64,000 nucleotides of DNA from Acinetobacter indicus CIP 110367 (lineage in GTDB: Bacteria; Pseudomonadota; Gammaproteobacteria; Pseudomonadales; Moraxellaceae): the NCBI RefSeq assembly GCF_000488255.1, contig NZ_KI530759.1, forward strand, positions 1 to 64,000, given 5' to 3'. Shown one piece after another: positions 52,221-61,668 of the stretch; position 1 is the first letter of the stretch; every line of letters begins with the position of its first letter. The position numbers and the translations under genes are program-made. Below the pieces are notes generated by a model. It was not told the DNA's origin, searched no databases, and saw only the letters and a list, made by a program, of their open reading frames with translations.

Positions 52221-52921
52221 TCAGTTTCATCCACTTGTGTGTCGATTACAGGACGTTCAATTTCAGGATCATCAACTAAAACGCCGACACTTTCGAGTTT
52301 AATTTGTAAAATTTGACGTTCCTGTTGACGTTCAAGTAACGCATTCCATGCGTTCTGATACGCTTTTTTGGCATTTTCAATATCGTTTTTCGCCACGTAC
52401 ACATCACCACGCGCTTCTTCAGCTGTTGCTTTAAAGGCGGGATCGTTGACGGCAGACAAGGTTTTCAGTGCCTCATCATATTTCTTTTGTGCCAATTGCG
52501 CATAGGCCAAACGCAGTTTTAATACCTGCATTAAGCCGGCATCATCGACTTTAGAATTTTCAACTTTCTTTAAGGCTTTTTCTGCACCGGCATAATCGCC
52601 CTGATCATAGGCCAGTTTCGCCATTAAGAACTGGGTTTGAATGGCCTGGACGGAATCTGGTGCTTCTTTCACAATCTTATCGGCCGTGGTCGACAGATTC
52701 TGGAAAGCCTTGTCATCGCCTTCAGCCGCACGCGCCTCGTCCATCAGTTGCTGGACTTTGGCGGTGTTGGTCTGATCTTCAGCCAGGTTTTTCTTCTGCC
52801 AGTATTGCCATCCGAAAAAGGCAATCAGCGCAATCAAAATCCCGCTAATAATTGCAGAACCATATTTCTTAGCGAATGATTTTAAATGATCAAGTTGTTC
52901 ATCATCACTTAATGCGCTCAT
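52217..52921 (-). CDS. yfgM: YfgM-like tetratricopeptide inner-membrane protein
   Basis: 234 residues. A short cytoplasmic N-terminus (MSALSDDEQLDHLKSFAKKYG), one membrane helix (about 22-40, SAIISGILIALIAFFGWQYW), then a periplasmic TPR-like domain with helices such as YDQGDYAGAEKALKKVE and QLAQKKYDEALKTLSAV. E. coli YfgM (AncA-like) works with the SecYEG/PpiD chaperone network. The position between hisS and bamB is conserved. Confidence 0.9.
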   Translation of the reverse strand: MSALSDDEQLDHLKSFAKKYGSAIISGILIALIAFFGWQYWQKKNLAEDQTNTAKVQQLMDEARAAEGDDKAFQNLSTTADKIVKEAPDSVQAIQTQFLMAKLAYDQGDYAGAEKALKKVENSKVDDAGLMQVLKLRLAYAQLAQKKYDEALKTLSAVNDPAFKATAEEARGDVYVAKNDIENAKKAYQNAWNALLERQQERQILQIKLESVGVLVDDPEIERPVIDTQVDETE

Positions 52922-52951
52922 TGAATTACCCTTTTCCTTATATTCTTTGGC

Positions 52952-54247
52952 TTATTTTGAAGAAAATTTTTCAATCATAAATGGCACAATCTCTGCCACA
53001 GCTACATCCAACTGCTCGGCAGTGGCCAGTTCTTTAACGGCGAAGCGCTGGTTTTCCCACTCACGCTCACCCAGAATTAAAGCATACAGTGCACCCGACT
53101 GGTCGGCTTTTTTCATCTGGCTTTTCATCGAGCCTTGCGAGCCGACTTTCAAACGAATGGCGCTACCACTGGCTTCAAGTTGGTCACGAATCTGCTCGGC
53201 CAGCACCAGTGCTTTACCTTGTGATGCCGGATCGGCCACCAGGAACATTTCACAGTCGCGGCTTGGGCTGTTGTCTTCGACCTGTTCCAGTAGAAGCAAT
53301 AAACGCTCCATACCCATGGCAAAACCAACTGCCGGAACCGACTGTTCTGGCTTGCCTTTTAACTGCCCCACCAGACCATCATAACGGCCACCGGCACACA
53401 CTGTCCCCTGTGAACCCAAATGGGTGGTGGTCCATTCAAATACAGTTTTGTTGTAATAATCCAGACCACGGACCAATTTTTGATTAATCACGAAGCTGAC
53501 ACCGGCATCAGTCAGATACTGCTGCAACAGGGCAAAATGCGCCATGGTGTCTTCACCCATAAAGTCGTGAAGTTTTGGTGCATTTTCCAGGATGCTTTGA
53601 GTTTTGGCATCTTTAGAGTCCAGAATACGCAGTGGGTTGGTGCTTAAACGGCGCTGAGAATCTTCATCGAGATCGGCTTTGTGCGTTTCCAGGAACTCAA
53701 CCAAGGCGGCGCGATACGCGGCACGTTCATCTGACTCACCTAAAGTATTCAGTTCAAGTTGAACTTTATCTGCAACGCCCATACGTTTCCATAAACGCGC
53801 GGTCATTAAAATCAGCTCGGCATCCATATCTGGGGTAGCGACACCAAAAGTTTCCACACCAAACTGATGGAACTGGCGATAACGGCCTTTTTGCGGTTTT
53901 TCATAACGGAACATTGGGCCGATATACCACACGCGAGGCGTTGCACCGCGCAGCAGGTTATGCTCAAGCATGGCACGTACACAGCCTGCCGTACCTTCCG
54001 GACGTAAAGTCAATGACTCTGGCGGATTGCCTTTGTCCAGGAAGGTGTACATTTCTTTTTCAACGATATCGGTTGCATCACCAATGGAACGCTTGAACAG
54101 ATGGGTCTGCTCAACCATCGGCAAACGGATTTGCTGATAACCATAAGCATCCATAAGACTGGACAGATGCTGTTCCAGACGTCTCCAAGCCGGGGTCTGG
54201 GTTGGGAGAATGTCATTAAAACCTTTGATTGCGACGATTGAACTCAT
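52952..54247 (-). CDS. hisS: Histidyl-tRNA synthetase
   Basis: 431 residues. Class II synthetase: [19 protein letters not shown] start, motif 2 in [20 protein letters not shown], the HisA/HisB motifs [15 protein letters not shown] and [13 protein letters not shown], and motif 3 [14 protein letters not shown]. The anticodon-binding domain follows from about residue 330. It lies 3 bp after ispG. Confidence 0.97.
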   Translation of the reverse strand: MSSIVAIKGFNDILPTQTPAWRRLEQHLSSLMDAYGYQQIRLPMVEQTHLFKRSIGDATDIVEKEMYTFLDKGNPPESLTLRPEGTAGCVRAMLEHNLLRGATPRVWYIGPMFRYEKPQKGRYRQFHQFGVETFGVATPDMDAELILMTARLWKRMGVADKVQLELNTLGESDERAAYRAALVEFLETHKADLDEDSQRRLSTNPLRILDSKDAKTQSILENAPKLHDFMGEDTMAHFALLQQYLTDAGVSFVINQKLVRGLDYYNKTVFEWTTTHLGSQGTVCAGGRYDGLVGQLKGKPEQSVPAVGFAMGMERLLLLLEQVEDNSPSRDCEMFLVADPASQGKALVLAEQIRDQLEASGSAIRLKVGSQGSMKSQMKKADQSGALYALILGEREWENQRFAVKELATAEQLDVAVAEIVPFMIEKFSSK

Positions 54248-54250
54248 GAT

Positions 54251-55372
54251 CTACTCAGAAAAACCTGTGCGAATAATCTCTTTTGACTTAGCTTCTTCAA
54301 GCTCTTTAACACGTTGACGAACCATTGTTTCGATTTCATCAACCAATTGATTGGTATCAATTAAATGGCTCTTTTCACCATTACGATACACCAGTGAACG
54401 CGGACTTGCACCTACCACGCCAATATCAGCTTCTTTGGCTTCGCCCGGACCGTTAACTTTACAGCCAATCACCGACACATCCATTGGAGTGCGGACATCT
54501 TCCAGACGCTCTTCCAACATCTGCATGGCTTTAATCACGTTAAATTCCTGACGTGAACAGCTTGGGCAGGCAATGAAGTTAATGCCATTAGAACGCAGGC
54601 CGAGCGATTTTAAAATATCAAAGCCAATTTTGACTTCTTCTTCCGGCTCTGCTGCCAGGGAAATACGCATGGTGTCGCCAATGCCTTCCATCAGCAGGCC
54701 ACCTAAGGCAATCGCTGATTTCACCGAACCGGTCCGATAGATTCCCGCTTCAGTCACACCTAAATGTAGCGGATTATCAATTTGCTGCGACAGCAAACGA
54801 TAGGCATCCATGGTTAAAAATACATTCGATGCTTTCACCGAGACCTTAAATTCCTGGAAATCCAGACGGTCTAAAATATCAATATGGCGCATGGCCGATT
54901 CAAGCAAGGCTGCACCGGTCGGCTCGCCGTATTTTTTTTGAATATCTTTTTCCAGTGAACCGGCATTGACCCCAATCCGCATGGAAATATCATGATGTTT
55001 AGCCGCAGCCACCACTTCACGGATTTTCGCTTCCGAACCGATATTACCCGGGTTAATCCGCAGACAGTCAGCACCGAAATCGGCCACAGCCAAAGCAATT
55101 TTATAGTCGAAGTGAATATCAGCCACCAAAGGAACAGAGACCTGCTTACGGATTTCACCAAAAGCCTGTGCGGCTTCCATGCTTGGTACCGATACCCGCA
55201 TGATGTCTGCACCAGCATCAACACAGCGCTGAATTTGCGCAACCGTTGCAGCGACATCACAGGTTTCGGTATTGGTCATACTCTGAATGCTGATTGGCGC
55301 ATCACCGCCCACATAGACTGAACCGACACGAATTTTACGGGTTGGACGGCGTCGAATTGGATTCTCAATCAT
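54251..55372 (-). CDS. ispG: 4-hydroxy-3-methylbut-2-enyl diphosphate synthase
   Basis: 373 residues. Iron-sulfur enzyme of the MEP isoprenoid pathway. The TIM-barrel part starts [26 protein letters not shown]. The 4Fe-4S cluster ligands are in [10 protein letters not shown] and in [17 protein letters not shown]. The length matches E. coli. Between rodZ and hisS as in most gammaproteobacteria. Confidence 0.97.
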   Translation of the reverse strand: MIENPIRRRPTRKIRVGSVYVGGDAPISIQSMTNTETCDVAATVAQIQRCVDAGADIMRVSVPSMEAAQAFGEIRKQVSVPLVADIHFDYKIALAVADFGADCLRINPGNIGSEAKIREVVAAAKHHDISMRIGVNAGSLEKDIQKKYGEPTGAALLESAMRHIDILDRLDFQEFKVSVKASNVFLTMDAYRLLSQQIDNPLHLGVTEAGIYRTGSVKSAIALGGLLMEGIGDTMRISLAAEPEEEVKIGFDILKSLGLRSNGINFIACPSCSRQEFNVIKAMQMLEERLEDVRTPMDVSVIGCKVNGPGEAKEADIGVVGASPRSLVYRNGEKSHLIDTNQLVDEIETMVRQRVKELEEAKSKEIIRTGFSE

Positions 55373-55394
55373 GATTTCGCTCTACTCTGTGCCA

Positions 55395-56183
55395 TTAACG
55401 CGACAAACGGAATTCCGCTTTGCCATTGACGGTATATGGAGACAATGAAATATTTTCATTGTTTAGACTTAATGACACTGCGGTTGCATCATCTAAACGA
55501 ATCTGAAATGGTGCCTCACCAGTTAAATTCAAGCTGGACGCCTGACGGCCAGTGGCCAGCACCTTCCCGGTCGAATCCACAATATGAACCGACGTCGGAC
55601 GGTTAAAGCTTAAAGACAGCTGATCGCCGGTCACGGCACTGCTGTTGTCTAAATTAATAATTTCGACATCAGACATTGGCACAATATTCTGCTCGGTGTC
55701 GCTGGACTGCGAAGATGACCAGTTTTGCACGGCCGCGATGATAATCCAGATTAAGGCCAGTGCCACTACCGCCAGCGCAATACGCTTTAACCATTTGCGG
55801 TTACGGTCACGATTCGAGCCAGGCAGTTTGCCCATAATTTTAATTGGGGAATTATTCAGGGCATGATTCGGCAGCATGCCGGTATCATTGGCATAGATTT
55901 CATCAAAACGCTGGATGATACTGGTGGCATCGACTTTTAAATATTTAGCGTAGGTGCGGTAATAACCCTTGATAAAGGTCGCTTCAGGCAGTGACTTGTA
56001 TTCATCCTGCTCCAGCGCCGTCAGGGTTTTGACCGGAATATTCAATTCTTGCGCCACATCTTCAAGCTCAAGCTTCTGATTTTGACGGATTTGACGCAGA
56101 TACTCACCTGGGCGTTGGATATTTCCTAATGCATTGGGCGCTACATTTGTATTTGATTGCGGTGAATTAGGATTTACTTCCAT
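55395..56183 (-). CDS. rodZ: RodZ-like cytoskeletal transmembrane protein
   Basis: 262 residues. A cytoplasmic HTH_25 domain (about 25-95, GEYLRQIRQNQKLELEDVAQELNIPVKTLTALEQ), a basic juxtamembrane stretch, one membrane helix (about 132-155, RIALAVVALALIWIIIAAV), and a periplasmic DUF4115 beta domain (LSLSFNRPTSVHIVDSTGKVLATG). RodZ connects MreB to the elongation machinery. Its start overlaps the pilW stop by 10 bp. Confidence 0.92.
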   Translation of the reverse strand: MEVNPNSPQSNTNVAPNALGNIQRPGEYLRQIRQNQKLELEDVAQELNIPVKTLTALEQDEYKSLPEATFIKGYYRTYAKYLKVDATSIIQRFDEIYANDTGMLPNHALNNSPIKIMGKLPGSNRDRNRKWLKRIALAVVALALIWIIIAAVQNWSSSQSSDTEQNIVPMSDVEIINLDNSSAVTGDQLSLSFNRPTSVHIVDSTGKVLATGRQASSLNLTGEAPFQIRLDDATAVSLSLNNENISLSPYTVNGKAEFRLSR

Positions 56184-56983
56184 ACGGCCTCAGTACTGTG
56201 CTGTAATTGCAAATAACGTTGATATTCCTGGCTTTCAGGGAACAATGCCCGAAGCTGATTGACCAGCACCTGCTGTCCCAACTGATCGCCATTTGCTCGT
56301 GCAACACGGATCCCAATCCACAATGCACGCGCACCTTGATTTTTTTGTCCCACAGCACGCACAAACTGTTCATACATTCTGGATGCTGCAGGAGTCTGCT
56401 GGTTGAAATAAAAAATTTCCGCCAACTCTAACATTGAAACATAGGAGTCACGGTTCGCCTGCAGAGCCTGCTTGAATGATTTTTCAGCATTCGCCATATC
56501 GCCCAGTTTCAGGTAAATCCGCCCCACGTTTTCCAATGCACGAAAACGTTGATCATAACCGAGTGTTGCCCCGGCAATACTCAGCTGTTCAATGGCATCA
56601 TTATAGCGTTCAACCTGATACAAATACGTACCATAGTTGTTACGCGCCTGCGCATTGTTCGGATCGGCAGAGATGGCACGCTTGAAATACGTATCGGCCT
56701 TCTCCAGATTCAGCTTGCTACCTTCTTGCTGTAGCAGCACGCCCATCATCATATTGGCCATAGAATCACGCGAATCTGTTTCCAGTGCCTGATCCAGGGC
56801 ACGTTTGGCCGAGTCTAAATCACCCGATTTTAAATACTCGGCCGCCAGCTGGGTACGCACCTGAATTGCCTTTTCCGGATCTTTCGGACTTAAAGTAGGA
56901 GTTGTGGTTTGACAGCCGGTGCTCATCCATGCAGCCACACACAGTGTGCTGATGGTTGTGAATTTATACATCAACTTAGTCAA
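56174..56983 (-). CDS. pilW: Type IV pilus assembly lipoprotein PilW (PilF)
   Basis: 269 residues. The signal peptide ends MSTGC with Cys24 as the lipidated residue. About six TPR repeats follow (AAEYLKSGDLDSAKRALDQAL, AQARNNYGTYLYQVERYNDAI, GRIYLKLGDMANAEKSFKQAL). It guides the PilQ secretin into the outer membrane. The start is TTG at 56983: GGGGGAG lies 7 nt upstream, whereas the next ATG (56971) is 19 nt away from it. Conserved position between rlmN and rodZ. Confidence 0.92.
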   Translation of the reverse strand: MTKLMYKFTTISTLCVAAWMSTGCQTTTPTLSPKDPEKAIQVRTQLAAEYLKSGDLDSAKRALDQALETDSRDSMANMMMGVLLQQEGSKLNLEKADTYFKRAISADPNNAQARNNYGTYLYQVERYNDAIEQLSIAGATLGYDQRFRALENVGRIYLKLGDMANAEKSFKQALQANRDSYVSMLELAEIFYFNQQTPAASRMYEQFVRAVGQKNQGARALWIGIRVARANGDQLGQQVLVNQLRALFPESQEYQRYLQLQHSTEAVWK

Positions 56984-57006
56984 TGGACCTCTCCCCCTAA
57001 ATTTAA

Positions 57007-58242
57007 TTATCCTTGAGAGCGCATAATTTCATTTCGCTCTGCAACTTTCTTTTTCCACTGTTCCGCACGACGGGTACGGTCTGCCACCTGTCCCACCAGC
57101 TGGCCACACGCGGCATCAATATCATCACCACGTGTCTGACGAATCGTACACACAAATCCGGCATCAGACAAAGTTTTTTGGAAAGAAATAATCCGGTTCC
57201 GGCTTGAACGGCCATATGGCGCATGCGGGAACGGGTTAAACGGAATTAAATTGATTTTGCTTGGCAGGTCTTTAAGCAGCTTGATCATCTCTTTGGCATG
57301 TTCAATGCTGTCATTCACGCCATCGAGCATGACATATTCAATGGTCACATGTTTACGTGCGCTTTCATTGCCATCTTTAGTGATATAACGCTGGCAGGCT
57401 GCAATCAGCTGTTCCAGTGGATATTTCTTGTTGATTGGCACCAGCTCATTGCGCAGTTCATCGTTGGTGGCGTGTAAAGAAATCGCCAGCGCGACATCAA
57501 TATCTTCAGCCAGCTGGTCAATTTTTGGCACTACACCCGAGGTCGACAGCGTTACACGGCGTTTTGACATGCCATAGGCGAAGTCATCCAGCATAATACG
57601 CATCGAGTTTAAAACTGCATCATAGTTCAGCAGCGGCTCGCCCATGCCCATCATCACCACGTTCGTCACCGAACGCTCACGCTCTGCAACCGGCACATCT
57701 TCCATATAGGAATAGTTGGCCATCCACAGCTGACCAATAATTTCAGCTTGGGTCAGGTCGCGCTGAAAGCCCTGTTTACCGGTTGAGCAGAATGAACAGT
57801 CCAGCGCACAGCCGACCTGTGAGGAAATACATAAAGTCTTACGCGAACCGGTTTTATCTTCCGCAGGAATCAGCACGGTTTCAACCAAGGAACCGGCACC
57901 ATCACCGACACGGAACACCCATTTACGCGTACCATCTTTAGAATAGTTTTTATGCACCACATCGGGTGCTTTAATTTCACATATCTGTTCCAGTTTTGCG
58001 CGCAACTTGCCTGAAATATTGGTCATTTCGGCAAAATCGGTCACGAAATACTGGTGAATCCATTTCATCACCTGGCCGGCACGAAATTTCTTCTCACCTA
58101 AATCTTCGAAGAATTTTTCCAGCTCAGCACGCGACATGCCCAGTAAATTCACTTTCTGCACAGAAGTTGATTGCGCTGGAGTGGACAAAGATTGTTGCTG
58201 CTCATCAGATGTTGCAGATGAAGCGACCACTTCATTACTCAT
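57007..58242 (-). CDS. rlmN: Dual-specificity 23S/tRNA adenine-C2 methyltransferase RlmN
   Basis: 411 residues. A radical SAM enzyme that methylates A2503 of 23S rRNA and A37 of some tRNAs. The cluster motif is [11 protein letters not shown] (CxxxCxxC), with [12 protein letters not shown] and [17 protein letters not shown] downstream. The methyl-carrying cysteine is in DIDAACGQL. The N-terminus has about 25 extra Ser/Gln-rich residues compared with E. coli. First gene of the operon that runs to bamB; the ndk terminator lies upstream. Confidence 0.96.
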   Translation of the reverse strand: MSNEVVASSATSDEQQQSLSTPAQSTSVQKVNLLGMSRAELEKFFEDLGEKKFRAGQVMKWIHQYFVTDFAEMTNISGKLRAKLEQICEIKAPDVVHKNYSKDGTRKWVFRVGDGAGSLVETVLIPAEDKTGSRKTLCISSQVGCALDCSFCSTGKQGFQRDLTQAEIIGQLWMANYSYMEDVPVAERERSVTNVVMMGMGEPLLNYDAVLNSMRIMLDDFAYGMSKRRVTLSTSGVVPKIDQLAEDIDVALAISLHATNDELRNELVPINKKYPLEQLIAACQRYITKDGNESARKHVTIEYVMLDGVNDSIEHAKEMIKLLKDLPSKINLIPFNPFPHAPYGRSSRNRIISFQKTLSDAGFVCTIRQTRGDDIDAACGQLVGQVADRTRRAEQWKKKVAERNEIMRSQG

Positions 58243-58314
58243 GTGTATTACCTAAATCATGTCTGAGGATGAAAGGAGATGCTCAAGATCTGAGCGAGGG
58301 AGTATTCAGAGAAT

Positions 58315-58353
58315 AAAAAAACCAGATAAGTATAATAACACTTATCTGGTTTG
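58315..58353 (-). terminator. ndk terminator
   Basis: On the minus strand AAACCAGATAAGTG and TACTTATCTGGTTT pair around TTATTA (a G-T pair near the top), followed by a T-run. Confidence 0.93.
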
Positions 58354-58364
58354 AATACTGCGTA

Positions 58365-58796
58365 TTAACGAGTACGTGGAGCAATCTCAGTTTGAGCGAA
58401 GAAGTAGTTAACTTCACGGTCAGCAGATGCTACAGAGTCAGAACCGTGAGCAGCGTTTTCGTCGATGCTTACAGCGAAGTCTGCACGGATAGTGCCAGGA
58501 GCCGCTTCTTTAGGGTTAGTTGCGCCCAGGATTTCACGGTGAGCAAGAACTGCGTTTTCACCTTCAAGAACTGAAACAACAACTGGACCAGAAGTCATGA
58601 ACGCAACTAAGTCAGCGAAGAAACCACGTTCTTTGTGCTCAGCGTAGAAGCCTTCAGCTTCAGCTTGAGTCAAGTGTTTCATTTTAGTTGCAACGATTTT
58701 AAGACCCGCTTTTTCAAAACGTGCGAAGATTTCGCCGATTACGTTTTTAGCAACTGCGTCTGGTTTAACGATAGATAATGTACGTTCGATAGCCAT
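58365..58796 (-). CDS. ndk: Nucleoside diphosphate kinase
   Basis: 143 residues. It balances NTP pools by a phospho-His intermediate; the active site is [15 protein letters not shown] (His at about 117). It begins [29 protein letters not shown]-type ribosome binding site on the minus strand. A strong terminator follows, and the leader contains T-rich stretches. Confidence 0.98.
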   Translation of the reverse strand: MAIERTLSIVKPDAVAKNVIGEIFARFEKAGLKIVATKMKHLTQAEAEGFYAEHKERGFFADLVAFMTSGPVVVSVLEGENAVLAHREILGATNPKEAAPGTIRADFAVSIDENAAHGSDSVASADREVNYFFAQTEIAPRTR

Positions 58797-58904
58797 GATT
58801 GGCTCCTTAAAGTCAAAGTTGACAGAAATTTTGCCGCATTATACCGAAAAATGGGCTTTTTTCTGCGTTTAATCTGTAAAAAAATCGGTTTTTTGAGGTC
58901 GCTG

Positions 58905-59105
58905 TTAACGTGCTTCGTCAATCCATGCCATTTGAATGGCTTCTAACAGACCTTCGGTTGACTTGGTCGGATCATCTTCAAAATCTGGAAGCGCACAAAC
59001 CCAGGCATGCAGGTCAGTAAAACGGATCCATTGCGGATCGACATCTGGATGTGCTTCATACAATTCAATGGCGATATCGATGCTATCTGTCCAACGTAAA
59101 CCCAT
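58905..59105 (-). CDS. iscX: Iron-sulfur cluster assembly protein IscX
   Basis: 66 residues. It starts MGLRWTDSIDIAIELYEAHPDVDPQ and contains FTDLHAWVCALPDFEDDP, the IscX/YfhJ signature of acidic residues that bind iron and IscS. In many bacteria iscX ends the isc operon after fdx; here the gene upstream is a PAP2 phosphatase, so it has been separated from fdx. It is followed by ndk. Confidence 0.94.
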   Translation of the reverse strand: MGLRWTDSIDIAIELYEAHPDVDPQWIRFTDLHAWVCALPDFEDDPTKSTEGLLEAIQMAWIDEAR

Positions 59106-59199
59106 GTCTATTCCTAAGGCAGTTTAGTGTGATGCACTACTTTAGCAAATTTTGCAAATGCTGTACCAGCTTTGACAGGCCGTACCGCCGGTGAATGGG

Positions 59200-59751
59200 C
59201 TATAGCGCAATTTCCAGATACGGCGCAGCCGAAATAATGCAGCTGGCCACCAGACCGCCAATTAGTGCACCGACCGCCACATCACTTGGATAATGCAGCC
59301 CCAGCACCATACGTGATAGCGCCACCAGAATGGTAAAAGGTAACATCAACACCAGCAGTAGCGGCTGAATATAGCCCAGCACTGTGGTAATCATGACCGC
59401 GTGCAAAGTGTGACCGGAAGGAAAACTAAAGTGATCAAGCGGACGCTCGCCCAAGCGAATCACCTGATGTACCTGATAAGGACGGGGACGCACCGTTTTG
59501 CTTTTAAGCAGTTTATAGATGCCCGTACCGACCGATCCACCTAACAGCAAGTAGATAATCTGTAATCCATACAGCAGACCCTGCCATAACCAGACTGTGG
59601 CCAACATGACATACCAGAATAAACCGTCGCCTAAGCGGCTCACCACTTTAAAGAAATAAGCCACCCGTTCGGAGTGGGAAAAATGATTGAGATACAAACA
59701 GCCTTTCAAGTCGAGATCAAGTATTCTTATTTTTGCATTTTTAAGTTTCAT
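59200..59751 (-). CDS. PAP2-family membrane phosphatase
   Basis: 183 residues with about five membrane helices. The PAP2 motifs are KSKTVRPRPY, then FPSGHTLHAV, then SRMVLGLHYPSDVAVG, all with intact catalytic residues (Lys, Arg, His, Arg, His, Asp). Such enzymes remove phosphate from lipid phosphates such as undecaprenyl pyrophosphate or phosphatidic acid. AAGGAGAG precedes the start by about 8 nt. It is 32 bp downstream of the glycosyltransferase, and the pair suggests glycolipid or envelope synthesis. Confidence 0.9.
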   Translation of the reverse strand: MKLKNAKIRILDLDLKGCLYLNHFSHSERVAYFFKVVSRLGDGLFWYVMLATVWLWQGLLYGLQIIYLLLGGSVGTGIYKLLKSKTVRPRPYQVHQVIRLGERPLDHFSFPSGHTLHAVMITTVLGYIQPLLLVLMLPFTILVALSRMVLGLHYPSDVAVGALIGGLVASCIISAAPYLEIAL

Positions 59752-59783
59752 TCTATGCTCTCCTTTAAGCTTGAGCTTAAAAT

Positions 59784-61067
59784 CTAGGTCGTCATATGCG
59801 ACTCCTGCACCACCCGATAAAGTGCCTGTTCAAATTGTTGGATCGGATATTGCCAGCCGATATGCTGGGTAGATTCACGGGCTTTTTTACCCATCTGTCT
59901 TAATACTTTTGCGCTCGGTAACTGATAAATCGAACGCATAATTCCGGCGACATCACCCAGTGGACTAAGCCAGCCGGTTTCATCTTGCTTGACATGCAAA
60001 TTGGCACAAGCATAGTCATACGCCACGACTGGCAAGCCGCTGGCCATGGCTTCAAGCACCACATTACCAAAGGTTTCTACCTGACTGGCAAAGACAAACA
60101 CATCGGCACTAGCATAAGCTTCAGCCAGTTTTTGTCCGCTTAAGCTGCCCATAAAAATGACTTCGCCATCGGTGTTCAGCCCTTCCAGACGTTTCAGGTC
60201 CGGACCATCGCCTACTACCACCAGCTTGGTTGGATATTTGGCAATGGACTGCATGGCCCGATAGGCATCAATCACCACGTTCACTTCTTTTTCTGGCGAC
60301 ACCCGGCCCACATAAATCAGGACCCGGGTCTGTTCATCGGCGCCCCAACGTGAACGTAAGGCCTCTGAACGATGTTGTGGTGAGAACCTGTCGACATCGA
60401 CCCCACGACCAACGACCACCAGTGGACCTTCCACACCAAACTGGCGTAAAGACTGCTCGGTATCAGTACTGGGTACACAGGTCAGTTGCGTATTGTTATG
60501 GAACCAGCACAGATAACGCTGGATCGGTTTGACCAGAAAAGCCAGATCAAAAAAGCGGCTAAAGTCCTGAAAAGCAGAGTGGAAGCCGCTAGACACCGGA
60601 ATCTGCTTGGATTTTGCTACCTGTAACGCAGCCAGACCCAGCGGCCCTTCGGTCACCATATGCACGATATCTGGCTCAAACTCATCCATGGCGGTAGAGA
60701 GTTTATACAGCTGTGGCCAGCCAAACTGCAGATGGCCATATTTCGGAATAGACTGCGCCTTGACCAGACATTCTTTGTTGGGACTAAAATCGGTACAAGG
60801 TTGTTTTTGTTCAGGACGAATCAGTAGAATTTTGTGTCCCAGTTTTTGCAATCCTTTGCACAGTTGTAATAATGAATTGGCCACACCATTAATTTCTGGC
60901 GGCCAGGTTTCTGTCACTAACGCAATTCTTAAACGAGGTCGCACCAGCTCTTCAATTTCAATGACTTCATTAATCGCGTTTTTTTGTTTTTCCTGTTTAA
61001 AATAAAATTTAAAATTCTCAGGAATATTAGGCGACTTTAATACCAGTGTGCGTGAAGACGCCGACAT
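59784..61067 (-). CDS. GT4-family glycosyltransferase
   Basis: 427 residues from ATG 61067 (MSASSRTLV), which has AGAGGA about 8 nt upstream; an ATG 12 codons earlier has AAGGA only 2 nt away and is less likely. The N-terminal GT-B domain has LRIALVTETWPPEINGVANSL and VHMVTEGPLGLAAL; the C-terminal donor site has YVGRVSPEKEVNVVIDAY, VVGDGPDLKRLEG and the E(x)7E motif in VETFGNVVLEAMASGLPVVAYD. It resembles transferases that sugar-decorate lipids (mannosyl or glucuronosyl type). With the PAP2 phosphatase it may build a glycolipid; donor and acceptor are unknown. Confidence 0.88.
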   Translation of the reverse strand: MSASSRTLVLKSPNIPENFKFYFKQEKQKNAINEVIEIEELVRPRLRIALVTETWPPEINGVANSLLQLCKGLQKLGHKILLIRPEQKQPCTDFSPNKECLVKAQSIPKYGHLQFGWPQLYKLSTAMDEFEPDIVHMVTEGPLGLAALQVAKSKQIPVSSGFHSAFQDFSRFFDLAFLVKPIQRYLCWFHNNTQLTCVPSTDTEQSLRQFGVEGPLVVVGRGVDVDRFSPQHRSEALRSRWGADEQTRVLIYVGRVSPEKEVNVVIDAYRAMQSIAKYPTKLVVVGDGPDLKRLEGLNTDGEVIFMGSLSGQKLAEAYASADVFVFASQVETFGNVVLEAMASGLPVVAYDYACANLHVKQDETGWLSPLGDVAGIMRSIYQLPSAKVLRQMGKKARESTQHIGWQYPIQQFEQALYRVVQESHMTT

Positions 61068-61136
61068 CCGCGTATTCCTCTGTTGTTGTTGTCTGCCCAG
61101 CATAATCCTTACAGTTTGCAGTTTTATGATAAATTC

Positions 61137-61152
61137 ATGAAATTAATTTCAT
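61137..61152. promoter_or_regulatory. 16-bp perfect palindrome upstream of the glycosyltransferase
   Basis: ATGAAATTAATTTCAT equals its own reverse complement. It is 70 bp before the chosen start of the glycosyltransferase (minus strand), with a TTGATA on the minus strand 10-15 bp upstream. A dimeric repressor site is plausible, but AT-rich palindromes also arise by chance. Confidence 0.4.
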
Positions 61153-61234
61153 ACTTGTATCAAACTCGTGGTATTGCACCCGCCTAGTTAAAGGTTTGGA
61201 AAAATATTCGATATTTCCAATATTTAAAGCATAA

Positions 61235-61654
61235 TTAAAACATCAAATTAATATATAGACTGTCCCGGTATACACCGGCAGGTGTTCTTGCCGTTGGACG
61301 TTCCATTAATTGAACCAACACCACAAATTTATCTTGACCAGTAGGGGCCTGACTAAGCGGAACATTCCAGCGTGAAGAACTGGCGCCACTAATATTCATC
61401 TGGGTTCTGAGCTTATAATTCTTCTCATTCACCAGATAACTGCTGCCTGTACTATTCACCAGATTTCGGCTATTAAATTTAATAGCATAACGACTATCAC
61501 AATTCACCGAAAAGGAAGTCGCAGCCTGACTTAAATAAGAGGCATTCAAATTCAATTGGGTTGCCGTTAAACGCTCAATTTGGCATTGTCTCGCATGTGC
61601 CAGAGACAGACTGCTGCTGATACAACAGACTAAAAACAGTACACTCGCTTTCAT
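61235..61654 (-). CDS. Spore-coat-U-domain pilus subunit (Csu-like terminal subunit)
   Basis: 139 residues from ATG 61654 with AAGGAG 8 nt upstream; GTG directly before it is also possible. The signal peptide ends SLAHA. The mature part has one SCPU domain: an N-terminal RQCQIERL strand, the second Cys in VNCDSRYAIKF, and the C-terminal AGVYRDSLYINLMF strand usual for this fold. It ends the operon 11 bp after the usher. In A. baumannii the corresponding gene csuE encodes a longer two-domain tip adhesin (about 340 residues), so this one looks single-domain. Confidence 0.85.
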   Translation of the reverse strand: MKASVLFLVCCISSSLSLAHARQCQIERLTATQLNLNASYLSQAATSFSVNCDSRYAIKFNSRNLVNSTGSSYLVNEKNYKLRTQMNISGASSSRWNVPLSQAPTGQDKFVVLVQLMERPTARTPAGVYRDSLYINLMF

Positions 61655-61668
61655 CACCCCTACTCCTT

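Noticed and set aside
52947..53384. 145-codon frame antisense to hisS
   Set aside because: Shadow of a strongly conserved synthetase gene.
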